Positions 54,201 through 61,697 of a stretch of 64,000 nt of DNA are shown piece by piece (the first letter of the stretch is position 1; each line of letters starts with the position of its first letter). The stretch is taken from positions 248,001 to 312,000 of the forward strand of contig JBPJFZ010000003.1 of the NCBI GenBank assembly GCA_051208035.1, in the 5' to 3' direction. The notes under the pieces were generated by a model. It saw only the letters and a list, made by a program, of their open reading frames with translations, was not told where the DNA came from and ran no database searches. Position numbers and translations under genes: made by a program. Origin of the DNA: JACKOB01 sp024234575. GTDB taxonomy: Bacteria; Pseudomonadota; Gammaproteobacteria; Pseudomonadales; Oleiphilaceae.

Positions 54201-54424
54201 GACCCTGCTATTTGTGAGGTTAACGCCTCTATTTGTTCAAGGTGTATGGCGATAATATCTTCACTTTTATCAAGCACTGTGGTTGCAAAGTGATCAGCCT
54301 GATTGTTTAGTGCAGAAGAGAACAAGGAGTACGATGCCCCACCTAATATCAGTAATGGCAATATGCTCACCAATACCGTATAGATGGTCAGTTTCTGTAC
54401 AAGATTTAGCTTGTTCCAATTCAT
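51224..54424 (-). CDS. Cache-HAMP hybrid histidine kinase (HisKA-ATPase-REC-REC-Hpt)
   Basis: A 1066-residue membrane hybrid kinase. Helices at about 13-33 and 300-325 enclose a double Cache periplasmic domain (GQGGYLMLIDQSGRLIYHP near 215-233). HAMP follows, then NMSHEIRTPMNA with His406, and an ATPase domain with GTGLGLTIS. The first receiver is divergent (LVFMDWPIPGCDG retains an Asp); the second is canonical (LVLMDIQMPIMDGY). The C-terminal Hpt has the transfer histidine in LLHTLKGVSAAIG. It lies 56 bases downstream of a periplasmic binding lipoprotein and is surely co-transcribed, so that protein probably presents the ligand, as LuxP does for LuxQ. The output regulator is not identified. 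Confidence 0.88.
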   Translation of the reverse strand: MNWNKLNLVQKLTIYTVLVSILPLLILGGASYSLFSSALNNQADHFATTVLDKSEDIIAIHLEQIEALTSQIAGSEAIIQSLDADLQNANSFDLLANNARIGYTLNRFLNINGLVSIDLVGTSGGHYHMGDTLQKVEISDEHRSQLFAVAQSTTQPVVWPGIEKNINKYSPSPLVLPAVRVIRKVDRKTLEFNLTGLVVVNFSVDHVYKILSSIDMGQGGYLMLIDQSGRLIYHPDKSLIGQAAQHLSYAQEVLQGGSGSGIVSVDGHKLVTHQTVIKGNDWRLVSVLPQETIEAETAILSKLTLFVILVCLVLVGFAGLVVSRTVVQPIREITARFKEYEKGRLDLDSQMPSSGNDEISSLIQWFNTFTDTLKLRKKHEQELERAKQEAEVANTAKSDFLANMSHEIRTPMNAVMGFTELLLHTQTTSVQNDYLSKIKRASKHLLGVINDILDFSKIEAGRLELEKTSFSLDQVLDDLANLVRASLVNRTQDDSSLEFYVIYPWDLPRDLIGDPLRLSQILTNLASNAVKFTKSGYIMVEVSYQPLPPDQVCLKFDVIDTGIGMSERQIARLFQSFTQADTSTTRQYGGTGLGLTISKQLVELMGGEITVSSIPEKGSTFSFTVPFKIHHKKPVTIPETLTSLRCLLVSENKILQKAIGNTLVQIGMKIDFAQSAEDAIHLLACACNSASKPDNTNFDLVFMDWPIPGCDGLDWINRVQQLQGFSASSTTIIAISHQSRELLAKFSTLNNLAGYLLKPLTPSSLVEGITRIISGEEKVYPNNESSLDSGLSAQLEAIKGARILLVEDNHINQQIATEMLEHMGFHVAIACNGLESIEHLSKSDFDLVLMDIQMPIMDGYQAAGKIRKTKSAKELPIIAMTAHAFASDREKCLAVGMNDHLSKPFDIIEICRALVKWIAPQNRVVPTTPLPTNEPVERTLPESLRGFDLSESLIRLGGKADLLVRVLNKFYDSNLTTGKQIKDAIANEDWQELRHLLHTLKGVSAAIGAIELNRAAASAEQEIIESKLDPNSKQENSSTDCNTNTLEQVQVKLEEALSTLETWRAI

Positions 54425-54480
54425 TCTTGGGGCCGCTTTACTGACTTTATAAGTTTCAGGCTAGAGTCTACGCCCGTGAA

Positions 54481-55449
54481 TTACTGCAGTGATGCGCGAT
54501 CTACTACCAGCACATCAACCAGCATCACCTCTTCATGCTTTTTGCCACTTAGCATGTCAACTGCCGCTTTCACGCCCATATATCCTTGTTGTTCAGGCTG
54601 CTGGTCAATCGTAACGGATAATGAGCCTGCTTTGACGGCGGCTTTAGCTTCATCAATGGCGTCAAATGCTGCCACTGGTATTGACCCTTTTCCTGACTCA
54701 TCAAGATACTTCAGCACCCCTATTGCCATCATGTCATTAGCACAAAATATCGCTCCGATATCAGGATGCTCATCAAACATTGATTTAATCACCTCGTAGG
54801 CTTCGTCAATTTTCCAGTTGGCGCTTTTTGACGCGACCAGTGAAATATACGGGTTCTCTGAAAATGCCCGTTCAGCACCGGCTTGTCTTGCTTTTGCGTT
54901 ACTCGCTGTTGTAATGCCTTCCAGAATCACCGCTTGGGTAGGGGTGGTAATTTGGTCGCTGATATACTTTGCTGATAAATAGGCAGCCGCATCATTATCG
55001 ACACTGATAAATGGTACCGTGTGCAGGCCAAATTTTGCAGATACGGCCGCATCTAGCTGGTTATCAATGTTGACCACGCCTATGCCACTGTCCTGAGCCA
55101 TTTTCAGCACAGGTATCAGCTCCACCGAATCGCCAGGCGCGATCACGATCATTGACACCTCTTTATTTCGAACCAGCTGGCTGACGATATCTATTTGTTG
55201 ATTAATGGAGGTTTCCTGCGCGGCAGTTTTTACGATAAGGTCAACTCCCAGCTCACTAGCGGCTTGCCTCGCTCCTTTTTCCATCGAGACAAAAAATGGA
55301 TTGGTCAGGGTTTTCATTACTAGCGCAATTTTTGCTTTTTCGACGGGTGATGGTGGCTTTTCAGTTACTGGCTCAGGGGAATTGCCACACCCCAATAGAA
55401 GGCTCAAAAATACCCACAAACATGATGCTAATGCAGTCCTGATAGTCAT
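54481..55449 (-). CDS. Periplasmic sugar-binding-type lipoprotein (Peripla_BP_4), partner of a hybrid kinase
   Basis: A 322-residue RbsB-like binding protein. The signal ends in lipobox LLLGC (Cys21), so it is membrane-anchored. Family blocks include IALVMKTLTNPFFVSMEKGA, IVIAPGDSVELIPVLKMAQ, GIGVVNIDNQL, and AIFCANDMMAIGVLKYL. Proteins of this fold bind sugars or autoinducer-2. The start ATG 55449 follows GAGG; an in-frame ATG 18 bases upstream is less good. No ABC permease or ATPase gene is near; a hybrid kinase gene follows. A sensory role is therefore more likely than transport. The ligand cannot be named from sequence. Confidence 0.85.
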   Translation of the reverse strand: MTIRTALASCLWVFLSLLLGCGNSPEPVTEKPPSPVEKAKIALVMKTLTNPFFVSMEKGARQAASELGVDLIVKTAAQETSINQQIDIVSQLVRNKEVSMIVIAPGDSVELIPVLKMAQDSGIGVVNIDNQLDAAVSAKFGLHTVPFISVDNDAAAYLSAKYISDQITTPTQAVILEGITTASNAKARQAGAERAFSENPYISLVASKSANWKIDEAYEVIKSMFDEHPDIGAIFCANDMMAIGVLKYLDESGKGSIPVAAFDAIDEAKAAVKAGSLSVTIDQQPEQQGYMGVKAAVDMLSGKKHEEVMLVDVLVVDRASLQ

Positions 55450-55870
55450 ATAGTTACCTCGAATCAATACCTGTTGAATGCGAATTACCGTTTGAGACAG
55501 ACGGGATTAAGGCACCGAATGTTAGCGAGACTCTCTTTTTAGTCTATGCACCTATATATTCTTTAGCGAATCGGGTAGATCGTTACTTAAATATAGCAGA
55601 GGGCACTGAAATGCCTACGTCCATGTCTTTTCAATGTATAAAGAGATACATGCTCCCAATCGTTCTTGTGGATCTCGTGTATAACTATCTGAAAAATAAT
55701 TTGGATTGTTGCTTTCCTGTCCCTGCTCACGTACAAAAGCAAAGGTTTGGGGCTTTCTCTGTGGTGAGGTGACAGATGGCTGCTACAGACAACCATAATT
55801 AACGCTATACTTCTATCAGTGCCATTGATTCACCTATTTAACACGCGGACAACCTCTCAAGGAGGATGCT
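55450..55870 (+). other. Intergenic region upstream of the MscS-like gene
   Basis: A 421-base divergent gap. The only item of note is a possible small gene at 55611-55772. The MscS-like gene has a strong ribosome-binding site AAGGAGGAT just before its start at 55871. I cannot identify clear promoter boxes or dyads. Confidence 0.35.
55611..55772 (+). CDS. Possible small gene of 53 codons, unrecognised
   Basis: ATG 55611 is preceded by AGAGGG at seven bases, a good ribosome-binding site. The 53-residue product begins MPTSMSFQCIKRYMLPIVLV, contains a Cys-Cys pair and a basic C-terminal end, and resembles nothing I know. An open frame on the opposite strand overlaps it. The only support is the ribosome-binding site, so this remains tentative. 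Confidence 0.22.
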   Translation: MPTSMSFQCIKRYMLPIVLVDLVYNYLKNNLDCCFPVPAHVQKQRFGAFSVVR

Positions 55871-56731
55871 ATGCCACAAGGAACATTACCTGGTGATTGG
55901 CAGACTGCTGTTTTTGGCAGTTATGAACAATTGATGGGGTATTTAATTACTTATCTGCCACAGATTTTTGGCGCTGTTCTATTGCTGCTGATAGGGTGGC
56001 TGGTTGCTTTCTCGCTATCGCGCCTTACGCTATCTCTGTTGTCTTTGGGCAATCGCCTTTTACATCGTTTGTTTTCTGCATCCGCTACACAAAAACGCTT
56101 CGAGCTAAAGCCCTCGCATGTCTATATGGCCAGTCGTGTTGTGTTCTGGTTGGTGATGCTGTTTTTTATTGCTGCCTCGACGTCGGTGATGGGGTTAGAT
56201 TTTTTCGCCACCTGGCTGGGTGACCTGTTGAGCTATTTGCCCAGGGTGCTCGCAGGCATTCTCATCATTCTTGGTGGTTATCTGCTTGGCTCAGCGCTTG
56301 GTGTTATGTCGATATCTGCTGCTGAATCTGCAGGCTTTGAGAGAGCATACCTGGTGGGCTCATCGGTGCAAATGTCGGTGTTGTTTACCGCCGCTGTAAT
56401 CGGTATTGAGCAATTAGGTATTAATATTCAATTTGTCACACAGCTTTTTACGGTAGTCAGTGGAGTGATTGCTGCAGGCGTCGCGCTGGCATTCGGGTTG
56501 GGAGCCAAAACGCTAGTGGCAAATATTATCGGCGCCAGACACGCGCAAAAATATTGCCGCAGTCAGGATCATATTCAAATAGCTGGCATTGAAGGAAAGG
56601 TTGCCGAGATCAACAGTACCATGATGGTCATTGAAACTGATCAGGGCAGAGTGATGATTCCAGCTAAACTCTACCTGGAGCAGATTTCTCAGGTACGGCA
56701 CCCTGTTGATAAAACGGTGAGCAAGAGCTAA
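55871..56731 (+). CDS. MscS-like mechanosensitive channel family protein
   Basis: A 286-residue membrane protein with about five helices. The pore-type helix segment is VIAAGVALAFGLGAKTLVANIIGARHAQKY (about 195-225), close to MscS TM3, and a short soluble beta domain follows (GIEGKVAEINSTMMVIETDQGRVMIP). The C-terminal cage domain of full MscS is missing, so it belongs to the small group of conserved TM-helix/MscS-like proteins. It may release ions on osmotic downshock. A strong ribosome-binding site (AAGGAGGAT) precedes the ATG. It stands 71 bases before two MgtE-type genes on the same strand, suggesting a joint role in magnesium or osmotic balance. Confidence 0.82.
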   Translation: MPQGTLPGDWQTAVFGSYEQLMGYLITYLPQIFGAVLLLLIGWLVAFSLSRLTLSLLSLGNRLLHRLFSASATQKRFELKPSHVYMASRVVFWLVMLFFIAASTSVMGLDFFATWLGDLLSYLPRVLAGILIILGGYLLGSALGVMSISAAESAGFERAYLVGSSVQMSVLFTAAVIGIEQLGINIQFVTQLFTVVSGVIAAGVALAFGLGAKTLVANIIGARHAQKYCRSQDHIQIAGIEGKVAEINSTMMVIETDQGRVMIPAKLYLEQISQVRHPVDKTVSKS

Positions 56732-56802
56732 GCCAGGCACAAACGGTATTTATAGATCATTATTTTAGCGAAACATTGACTTATTCTGTATCGAGGTAGG
56801 GC

Positions 56803-57636
56803 ATGAATTCACCTGCGTTTACAATGGCCATTCGCTTTATGGACGATGAGCCCGAGGCGGCAGCCCGCAAACTTGAAGTTGAAGACCCGCAGAATGTTAG
56901 CCAGTTGCTGCAGAAAATGCCAGGCAGCACTGTTAAAGGCGTGTTGCGGCGTATGTTGCCCGCCTCATCCGCCTCTATTGTGTATTACCTCGATAACGAT
57001 TTTGCCGCCGATCTGTTTAATCAAATGTCGATGGCCGATGTAGTCAGTATTTTACGTCATCTCAGCACTGACGATCGAGATGCCCTTATTTTGAAGTTGC
57101 CGTTGAAAAAGCAGACTGCTTGTAATCTGTTACTGCATTATCCTGAATATAGTGTGGGTGCCTGGGTGGAAACGGATCTGTTGGTGTTGGACGAGCTAAT
57201 GCAGGTAGAAGAGGCGTTAAGCCGCTTAAAAAAGAAAGTATTCGTTGAAACCCATGATATATATGTGGTGAACAGAAACAGGCAGGTTGTTGGCAGCTTG
57301 TCTATCTATGCATTGCTGCGTTCACCCGGAACCACGCTTGTGCGCTCGGTTATGCGTCAGGATATTGCTGTTGTCAGTGCACTCTCTGATTTGAAATCGG
57401 CATTGGCGTTACCAGCCTGGCAGTTTAGAGACACGTTACCCGTAGTTAGCCGACATCATGAGTTTATTGGCATTTTACATCATCATATTGTCCGTAAGGC
57501 ATTATCGCAGATGCGTTCTGACTCAGCTTCGACAGCTTATGTATCAACGGATATTTTAGCGGCTTACGGTGCTTCTTTATTCGGAATTATCGATACATTT
57601 TTCCAAAACAGCAGCGAAAAAGCACAGCATAAATAA
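56803..57636 (+). CDS. MgtE-like cytosolic regulator lacking the membrane domain
   Basis: A 277-residue protein with an MgtE N-domain-like superhelix (about 15-125; DPQNVSQLLQKMPGSTVKGVLRRMLPASSA) and a CBS-like region (about 140-245). There is no five-helix transport domain, in contrast to its neighbour. In MgtE these two domains sense cytosolic magnesium and close the pore. A soluble version beside a complete MgtE could act in trans as a sensor subunit or in a heterodimer. It starts 71 bases after the MscS-like gene, behind GAGGTAGGG, and ends 65 bases before mgtE. The function is inference. Confidence 0.75.
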   Translation: MNSPAFTMAIRFMDDEPEAAARKLEVEDPQNVSQLLQKMPGSTVKGVLRRMLPASSASIVYYLDNDFAADLFNQMSMADVVSILRHLSTDDRDALILKLPLKKQTACNLLLHYPEYSVGAWVETDLLVLDELMQVEEALSRLKKKVFVETHDIYVVNRNRQVVGSLSIYALLRSPGTTLVRSVMRQDIAVVSALSDLKSALALPAWQFRDTLPVVSRHHEFIGILHHHIVRKALSQMRSDSASTAYVSTDILAAYGASLFGIIDTFFQNSSEKAQHK

Positions 57637-57701
57637 CGGTATTGTTGTGACCTGCATGCCCTGAAATGGTCGATCAGCCAAATTACAAAGGAGCCGTGCC
57701 A

Positions 57702-59036
57702 ATGTTAGCTTCGGATAAACAAACAGACCTGACTGCCCAACTGTTAACACAAGCATTTTTATTGCAGTACCCCCAAAAAAGTGCACGGCATTTAGAGAAA
57801 ATGCCGTCAGCGGAAGCGGCGGCGCTGCTTCAGGAGCAACCTGTCTACGTTGTTAGGGGTGTTTGGCGATTCTTGCCCGCGGGTGTCGCTGATGCAATTT
57901 TCGCTCACTATGGGAATGAAAGTGCCGCCGAGCTTTTGAAGCAACTGGAAACGCACATTGCCGTGGCGTTGCTTAGCCGGGTTGAAGACGATCACTGTCG
58001 CGCCGCGCTATCCGCATTGGCACACCACAACAGCGCCATGGCACATGAGTTTGAAGAGCTGCTGAAGTACCCGGATGATAGTGCCGCCAAGCTCATGAAT
58101 ACCAAAATTCAGGCATTTCAGGACGATGTAACGGCGCATGATGCGTTGCTGCAGTTAAAACAACGCAATGCGAAAAAGGTCGATGTGGTCTATCTGCTTA
58201 ATCCTTCGCAGCAGCTAAGTGGAGAGGTCGACCTTTGTTCACTGATCGTTGCCGATCCGCATGTGCTGCTGTCATCTCTTGCCAGGCCAATCAAGACAAC
58301 CTTAAATGCTTTGGACGCGAAGGATACCGTCATCGAAAGATTTGAAGGTTATCGCGTGGGTGCAATTCCGGTTCTGGATGCGAATCAGTATCTGGTTGGC
58401 TCTATCAGTGCGGTAGATATATATCAGGCAACCAAAGAAGACCTGGTGAGTGATATGCAATCGATGGTTGGTGCCGGTAAGGAAGAGAAAGCCTTATCCA
58501 GTAGTTGGGTGGCGGTCAAAAATCGGTTGCCCTGGCTGCAGATCAACCTGTTAACGGCCTTTGCCGCCTCTGCTGTTGTAGGCTCTTTTCAAGGTCTCAT
58601 CGCAGAAATCACAGCGCTGGCAATTTTACTGCCAGTTGCTGCCGGGCAGTCTGGTAATGCCGGTGCACAAGCGCTTGCGGTGACTATGCGTGGCCTGACG
58701 CTGCGTGAAATATCAACCAGGCATTGGTTTAAAGTCATGATGAAAGAGATGCGAGCCGGTTTTATTAATGGTGTAGCCATTGCCATTACCTGTGGTTTGT
58801 CGGTTTACTGGTGGAGTCAGTCGGTAGGGTTATCGCTGGTTATTGCTCTGGCGATGATTTCGTCTTTGGTTATTGCTTGTAGTTCGGGGGCCCTGGTGCC
58901 CATAGCTCTGAAAAAGTTTGGCCTGGATCCCGCCCAGTCTTCGTCCATTGTGCTGACAACGATTACCGATATTGCCGGCTTTCTCTCATTTTTAGGTATA
59001 GCATTGCTTTTTGTCGACATGCTGCCCAAGGGGTAA
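57702..59036 (+). CDS. mgtE: Magnesium transporter MgtE
   Basis: A 444-residue MgtE channel that admits Mg2+ down its electrochemical gradient. The N superhelix (10-125) and CBS pair (130-250) are followed by a linker and five helices (about 275-440), with the family pore motif LPVAAGQSGNAGAQALAVTMRGL and the DIAGF motif of the last helices. I use ATG 57702, eight bases after GGAG; the in-frame ATG at 57666 has no such site. The gene follows the MgtE-like soluble protein on the same strand. No obvious magnesium riboswitch is visible upstream. Confidence 0.9.
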   Translation: MLASDKQTDLTAQLLTQAFLLQYPQKSARHLEKMPSAEAAALLQEQPVYVVRGVWRFLPAGVADAIFAHYGNESAAELLKQLETHIAVALLSRVEDDHCRAALSALAHHNSAMAHEFEELLKYPDDSAAKLMNTKIQAFQDDVTAHDALLQLKQRNAKKVDVVYLLNPSQQLSGEVDLCSLIVADPHVLLSSLARPIKTTLNALDAKDTVIERFEGYRVGAIPVLDANQYLVGSISAVDIYQATKEDLVSDMQSMVGAGKEEKALSSSWVAVKNRLPWLQINLLTAFAASAVVGSFQGLIAEITALAILLPVAAGQSGNAGAQALAVTMRGLTLREISTRHWFKVMMKEMRAGFINGVAIAITCGLSVYWWSQSVGLSLVIALAMISSLVIACSSGALVPIALKKFGLDPAQSSSIVLTTITDIAGFLSFLGIALLFVDMLPKG

Positions 59037-59101
59037 AGGCATTAGGGGGATTATTTGAGGCGGTTGATAAGTAGCAAGATATTGATGGAGCGAGTTCGCT
59101 A

Positions 59102-59815
59102 ATGCGCTATCTTGTGGTGATCAGTCTGGTAATGTTTTTCATAAGTTGGTGGAACCGGGATAATTTATCGTCGGATATCGTTGTGCTCAGTGCGTTGAAC
59201 CAGGAGCCTGTGCAGGTAAAAACAGATGAGCCGGAATTTTCGGTGACAGTTGCAGACGTCGACTATAGGGTTCAGCCTCTTTACGATTATGATCTGGTTG
59301 GACTGGTCGTGTCTTACCGACATCATGACGGCAATTATGGGCTGCATCGGGTGTGGGGGGACAATTTAAATGTTTCGGATGTATGCGTGGTCTGGCGTGA
59401 TAACGCCTTCAAGACGCCATTGCCCAGACTTGAGTTCTGGAATGGCCAATTTACCTGCAATGTAAAAACGTCCGACCGGGATGCCTGGGAAAGCTTCAAC
59501 ATGAATCAGCTATCGAACAATCATTTGCTGACCAATGAACCACGTATTCGCAAGGTATTAAATGGTATTAATGTAGGAGACCAGATTCGCATCAGAGGCT
59601 GGCTGTCTAACTACAAAAATGGATCAGGCGGGAGCCGGGGTACCAGCGTAACCCGAGAAGATTCGGGTAATGGTGCCTGTGAAACCATTTTTGTTAAGCA
59701 TGCGGAAGTATTGCAATCATATAACAGTATTTGGCGAAAGGGCATGTACGTTTCGCTTGTCGTCTTCTTGTTGTCACTGATATTTTATTTTAAGGCCCCG
59801 TATAGAGCTCGTTAG
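59102..59815 (+). CDS. Hypothetical protein with membrane helices at both ends
   Basis: I do not recognise this 237-residue protein. A short helix lies at the N-terminus (YLVVISLVMFFISWW) and another at the C-terminus (GMYVSLVVFLLSLIFYF), ending in a basic tail. The 180-residue middle part should be periplasmic; it is rich in Trp, Asn and Asp, with phrases such as YDLVGLVVSYRHHDGNYGL and GDQIRIRGWLSNY that look beta-rich, and two cysteines (in DVCVVW and FTCNVK) that may be paired. The codon usage looks like that of its neighbours. It is 65 bases after mgtE, with no strong ribosome-binding site. Confidence 0.7.
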   Translation: MRYLVVISLVMFFISWWNRDNLSSDIVVLSALNQEPVQVKTDEPEFSVTVADVDYRVQPLYDYDLVGLVVSYRHHDGNYGLHRVWGDNLNVSDVCVVWRDNAFKTPLPRLEFWNGQFTCNVKTSDRDAWESFNMNQLSNNHLLTNEPRIRKVLNGINVGDQIRIRGWLSNYKNGSGGSRGTSVTREDSGNGACETIFVKHAEVLQSYNSIWRKGMYVSLVVFLLSLIFYFKAPYRAR

Positions 59816-59911
59816 CAAATATGCTTGTACGGTTGGCTCATAGGTTGGCTAGCAGCGACCTCATATGGCGGTGGCAAATCGTCACATGAGGTATGCTTGC
59901 GACTGTATCGC

Positions 59912-61315
59912 CTATCTGCCCAGCAGACTCTGACCACAGACTCTTACGATATTGCCATTGACGCCTGCAGCGCCGGGGTTGGCAAAAAAGGCAATGGTTT
60001 CGGCAACGTCTTGCGGCTGTCCGCCCTGTGACAGGCTATTCATTCTGCGGCCCGCCTCTCGAATGGTAAAAGGGATGGCTGCAGTCATCTGCGTTTCAAT
60101 GAATCCGGGTGCCACTGCATTAATCGTTATGCCATTCTTCAGATGGCTGCTAAGGGCTTCGACATAGCCAATAACACCGGATTTCGATGCAGCATAGTTT
60201 GTTTGCCCAAAGTTACCGGCGATGCCGCTTATCGATGCTACCCCGATTATGCGGCCGTTTTTGTTCACCACATCGCCACTTAGCAGCAGTTCGTTAATAC
60301 GCTCAATGGCTCCCAGATTAATATCCATCAGTAAATCCCAAAACTCCGGTTTCATCCGACCCAGTGTCTTGTCACGCGTTACGCCGGCATTGTGGACGAT
60401 AATGTCCAGACCCTGATGTTTTTCTTTAAAATAGTCAGCAATTTTTTGTGGTGTATCCTGTTGCGTGATATCCAGGCACAGGCTCTCACCACCAATACGA
60501 TTGGCGACTGCCTCAAGGGCTTCCCTGGCTTGTGGCACGTCAAGACAAACAACTTTGGCACCATCACGGTTGAGTACTTCGGCTATGGCTTCACCTATGC
60601 CACGGGAAGCGCCGGTTACCAGTGCGACTTTTCCTTCGAGGGGTTTCAGCCAATTAACAGCGGGGGCTTTAGTGATGGTTTTATTTACCCGAATGATTTG
60701 TGCATCAACATAGGCAGAGCGTGGCGATGCGAGAAATGCCAGCGTTGCATCGAGAGATTTTTCGGCACCTGGTTCTACGTAAACCAGCTGTGCGGTTGCG
60801 GCTTTTTTGCCAACTTCTTTGGCGACACTGCGGATAAATCCTTCCAGCGCTTTTTGCGCTGTAGCCTTGGCCACCGTGTCACATTTGTCTGGTGGTGTAC
60901 CGATAACAATCACGCGGCCACAGCTTGCTATATGGCGAATGCTTGGGTGAAAGAAATCATACAGCGCGCGTAGCCCCGCACTATTTTCGATGCCGCTTGC
61001 ATCGAACACCAACCCTTTAAACTTTTGCGTATCACCAATGCCGTCAAGTTTGATCGTCGCATCGGCATCAGCGTGCACAAGGTTATCTACGAGAATCATG
61101 TTGGTTTGGGTACCGCCTTTTTTGGCACATAGGGATTCCATGACCGCATCAATTACCGGGGAACCCGCCGTGCCACCAATGAGAAATTTGCCTTTGATTG
61201 AAGATTTTTCGGCATTTCTTGCCCGCTCAAGAATAGCAGGTGCCGGCAGGTTAAGGGCATTGACCACCTGGCGTCCAACAGGTGAGTTCGCTACTTTCTG
61301 GTATAAATCTGACAT
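59912..61315 (-). CDS. fabG: High-molecular-weight 3-oxoacyl-ACP/CoA reductase (FabG4-type)
   Basis: A 467-residue short-chain dehydrogenase/reductase with an extra N-terminal domain. Residues 1-220 form a flavodoxin-like, non-catalytic domain. Residues about 230-467 are FabG: cofactor site VTGASRGIGEAIA, NAGVTRDKTLGRM, catalytic Ser in ASISGIAGNFGQ, Tyr and Lys in YAASKSG. Such long FabG4 enzymes reduce 3-oxoacyl-CoA with NADH and typically cluster with a FadI-like thiolase and a MaoC hydratase. Here the thiolase is divergent and adjacent, and a MaoC-like gene lies 16 kb away. Confidence 0.9.
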   Translation of the reverse strand: MSDLYQKVANSPVGRQVVNALNLPAPAILERARNAEKSSIKGKFLIGGTAGSPVIDAVMESLCAKKGGTQTNMILVDNLVHADADATIKLDGIGDTQKFKGLVFDASGIENSAGLRALYDFFHPSIRHIASCGRVIVIGTPPDKCDTVAKATAQKALEGFIRSVAKEVGKKAATAQLVYVEPGAEKSLDATLAFLASPRSAYVDAQIIRVNKTITKAPAVNWLKPLEGKVALVTGASRGIGEAIAEVLNRDGAKVVCLDVPQAREALEAVANRIGGESLCLDITQQDTPQKIADYFKEKHQGLDIIVHNAGVTRDKTLGRMKPEFWDLLMDINLGAIERINELLLSGDVVNKNGRIIGVASISGIAGNFGQTNYAASKSGVIGYVEALSSHLKNGITINAVAPGFIETQMTAAIPFTIREAGRRMNSLSQGGQPQDVAETIAFFANPGAAGVNGNIVRVCGQSLLGR

Positions 61316-61697
61316 CGGGATTAGTCTCGTAAGTTAAGGCTGATCTATTCTTTCAGCAGGCTAATATGAGTGGGTTGGCAGGTGAATTTTTCGACACCTA
61401 TCATAGCAGAACCGTTTTTCGAAAGTGGAGCATGTTTCCATGTAAGAGCTTCCCTTTTTAAACGTAGTCAGCGTTCTCCTGAATCTTGAAGAAATATTGC
61501 CAGAAGCCAAAGGTGATAGTATTGGCTACACGAGAATAAGCGAGTGTCATTCTTGCCAATGTGTCTGATGGTCGATATCGTAGACTCCGTTAATAGAAAC
61601 AGTCACAGAAGTCGTCGCAGAAACTGTCATCAGGTCTCGGGTAGAGGCTGGTAAACTATTGGAAACAACAACTGAATTGAAACAGGATGAAAGTAAA
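61316..61697. other. Divergent regulatory region between fabG4-type and thiolase genes
   Basis: This 382-base stretch holds the promoters of both divergent genes. Two direct repeats AGAAAC(A/T)GTCA at 61595-61605 and 61619-61629, 24 bases apart, lie ahead of the thiolase start and could bind a regulator. I see no gene or terminator. Confidence 0.4.

Noticed and set aside
55587..55796. 69-codon minus-strand frame upstream of the MscS-like gene
   Set aside because: No ribosome-binding site, and it overlaps a plus-strand frame with a better start signal; neither is well supported.
60392..60973. 193-codon frame opposite the FabG4-type gene
   Set aside because: Cys/Phe/Gly-rich antisense translation of a conserved reductase; not a protein-like composition.
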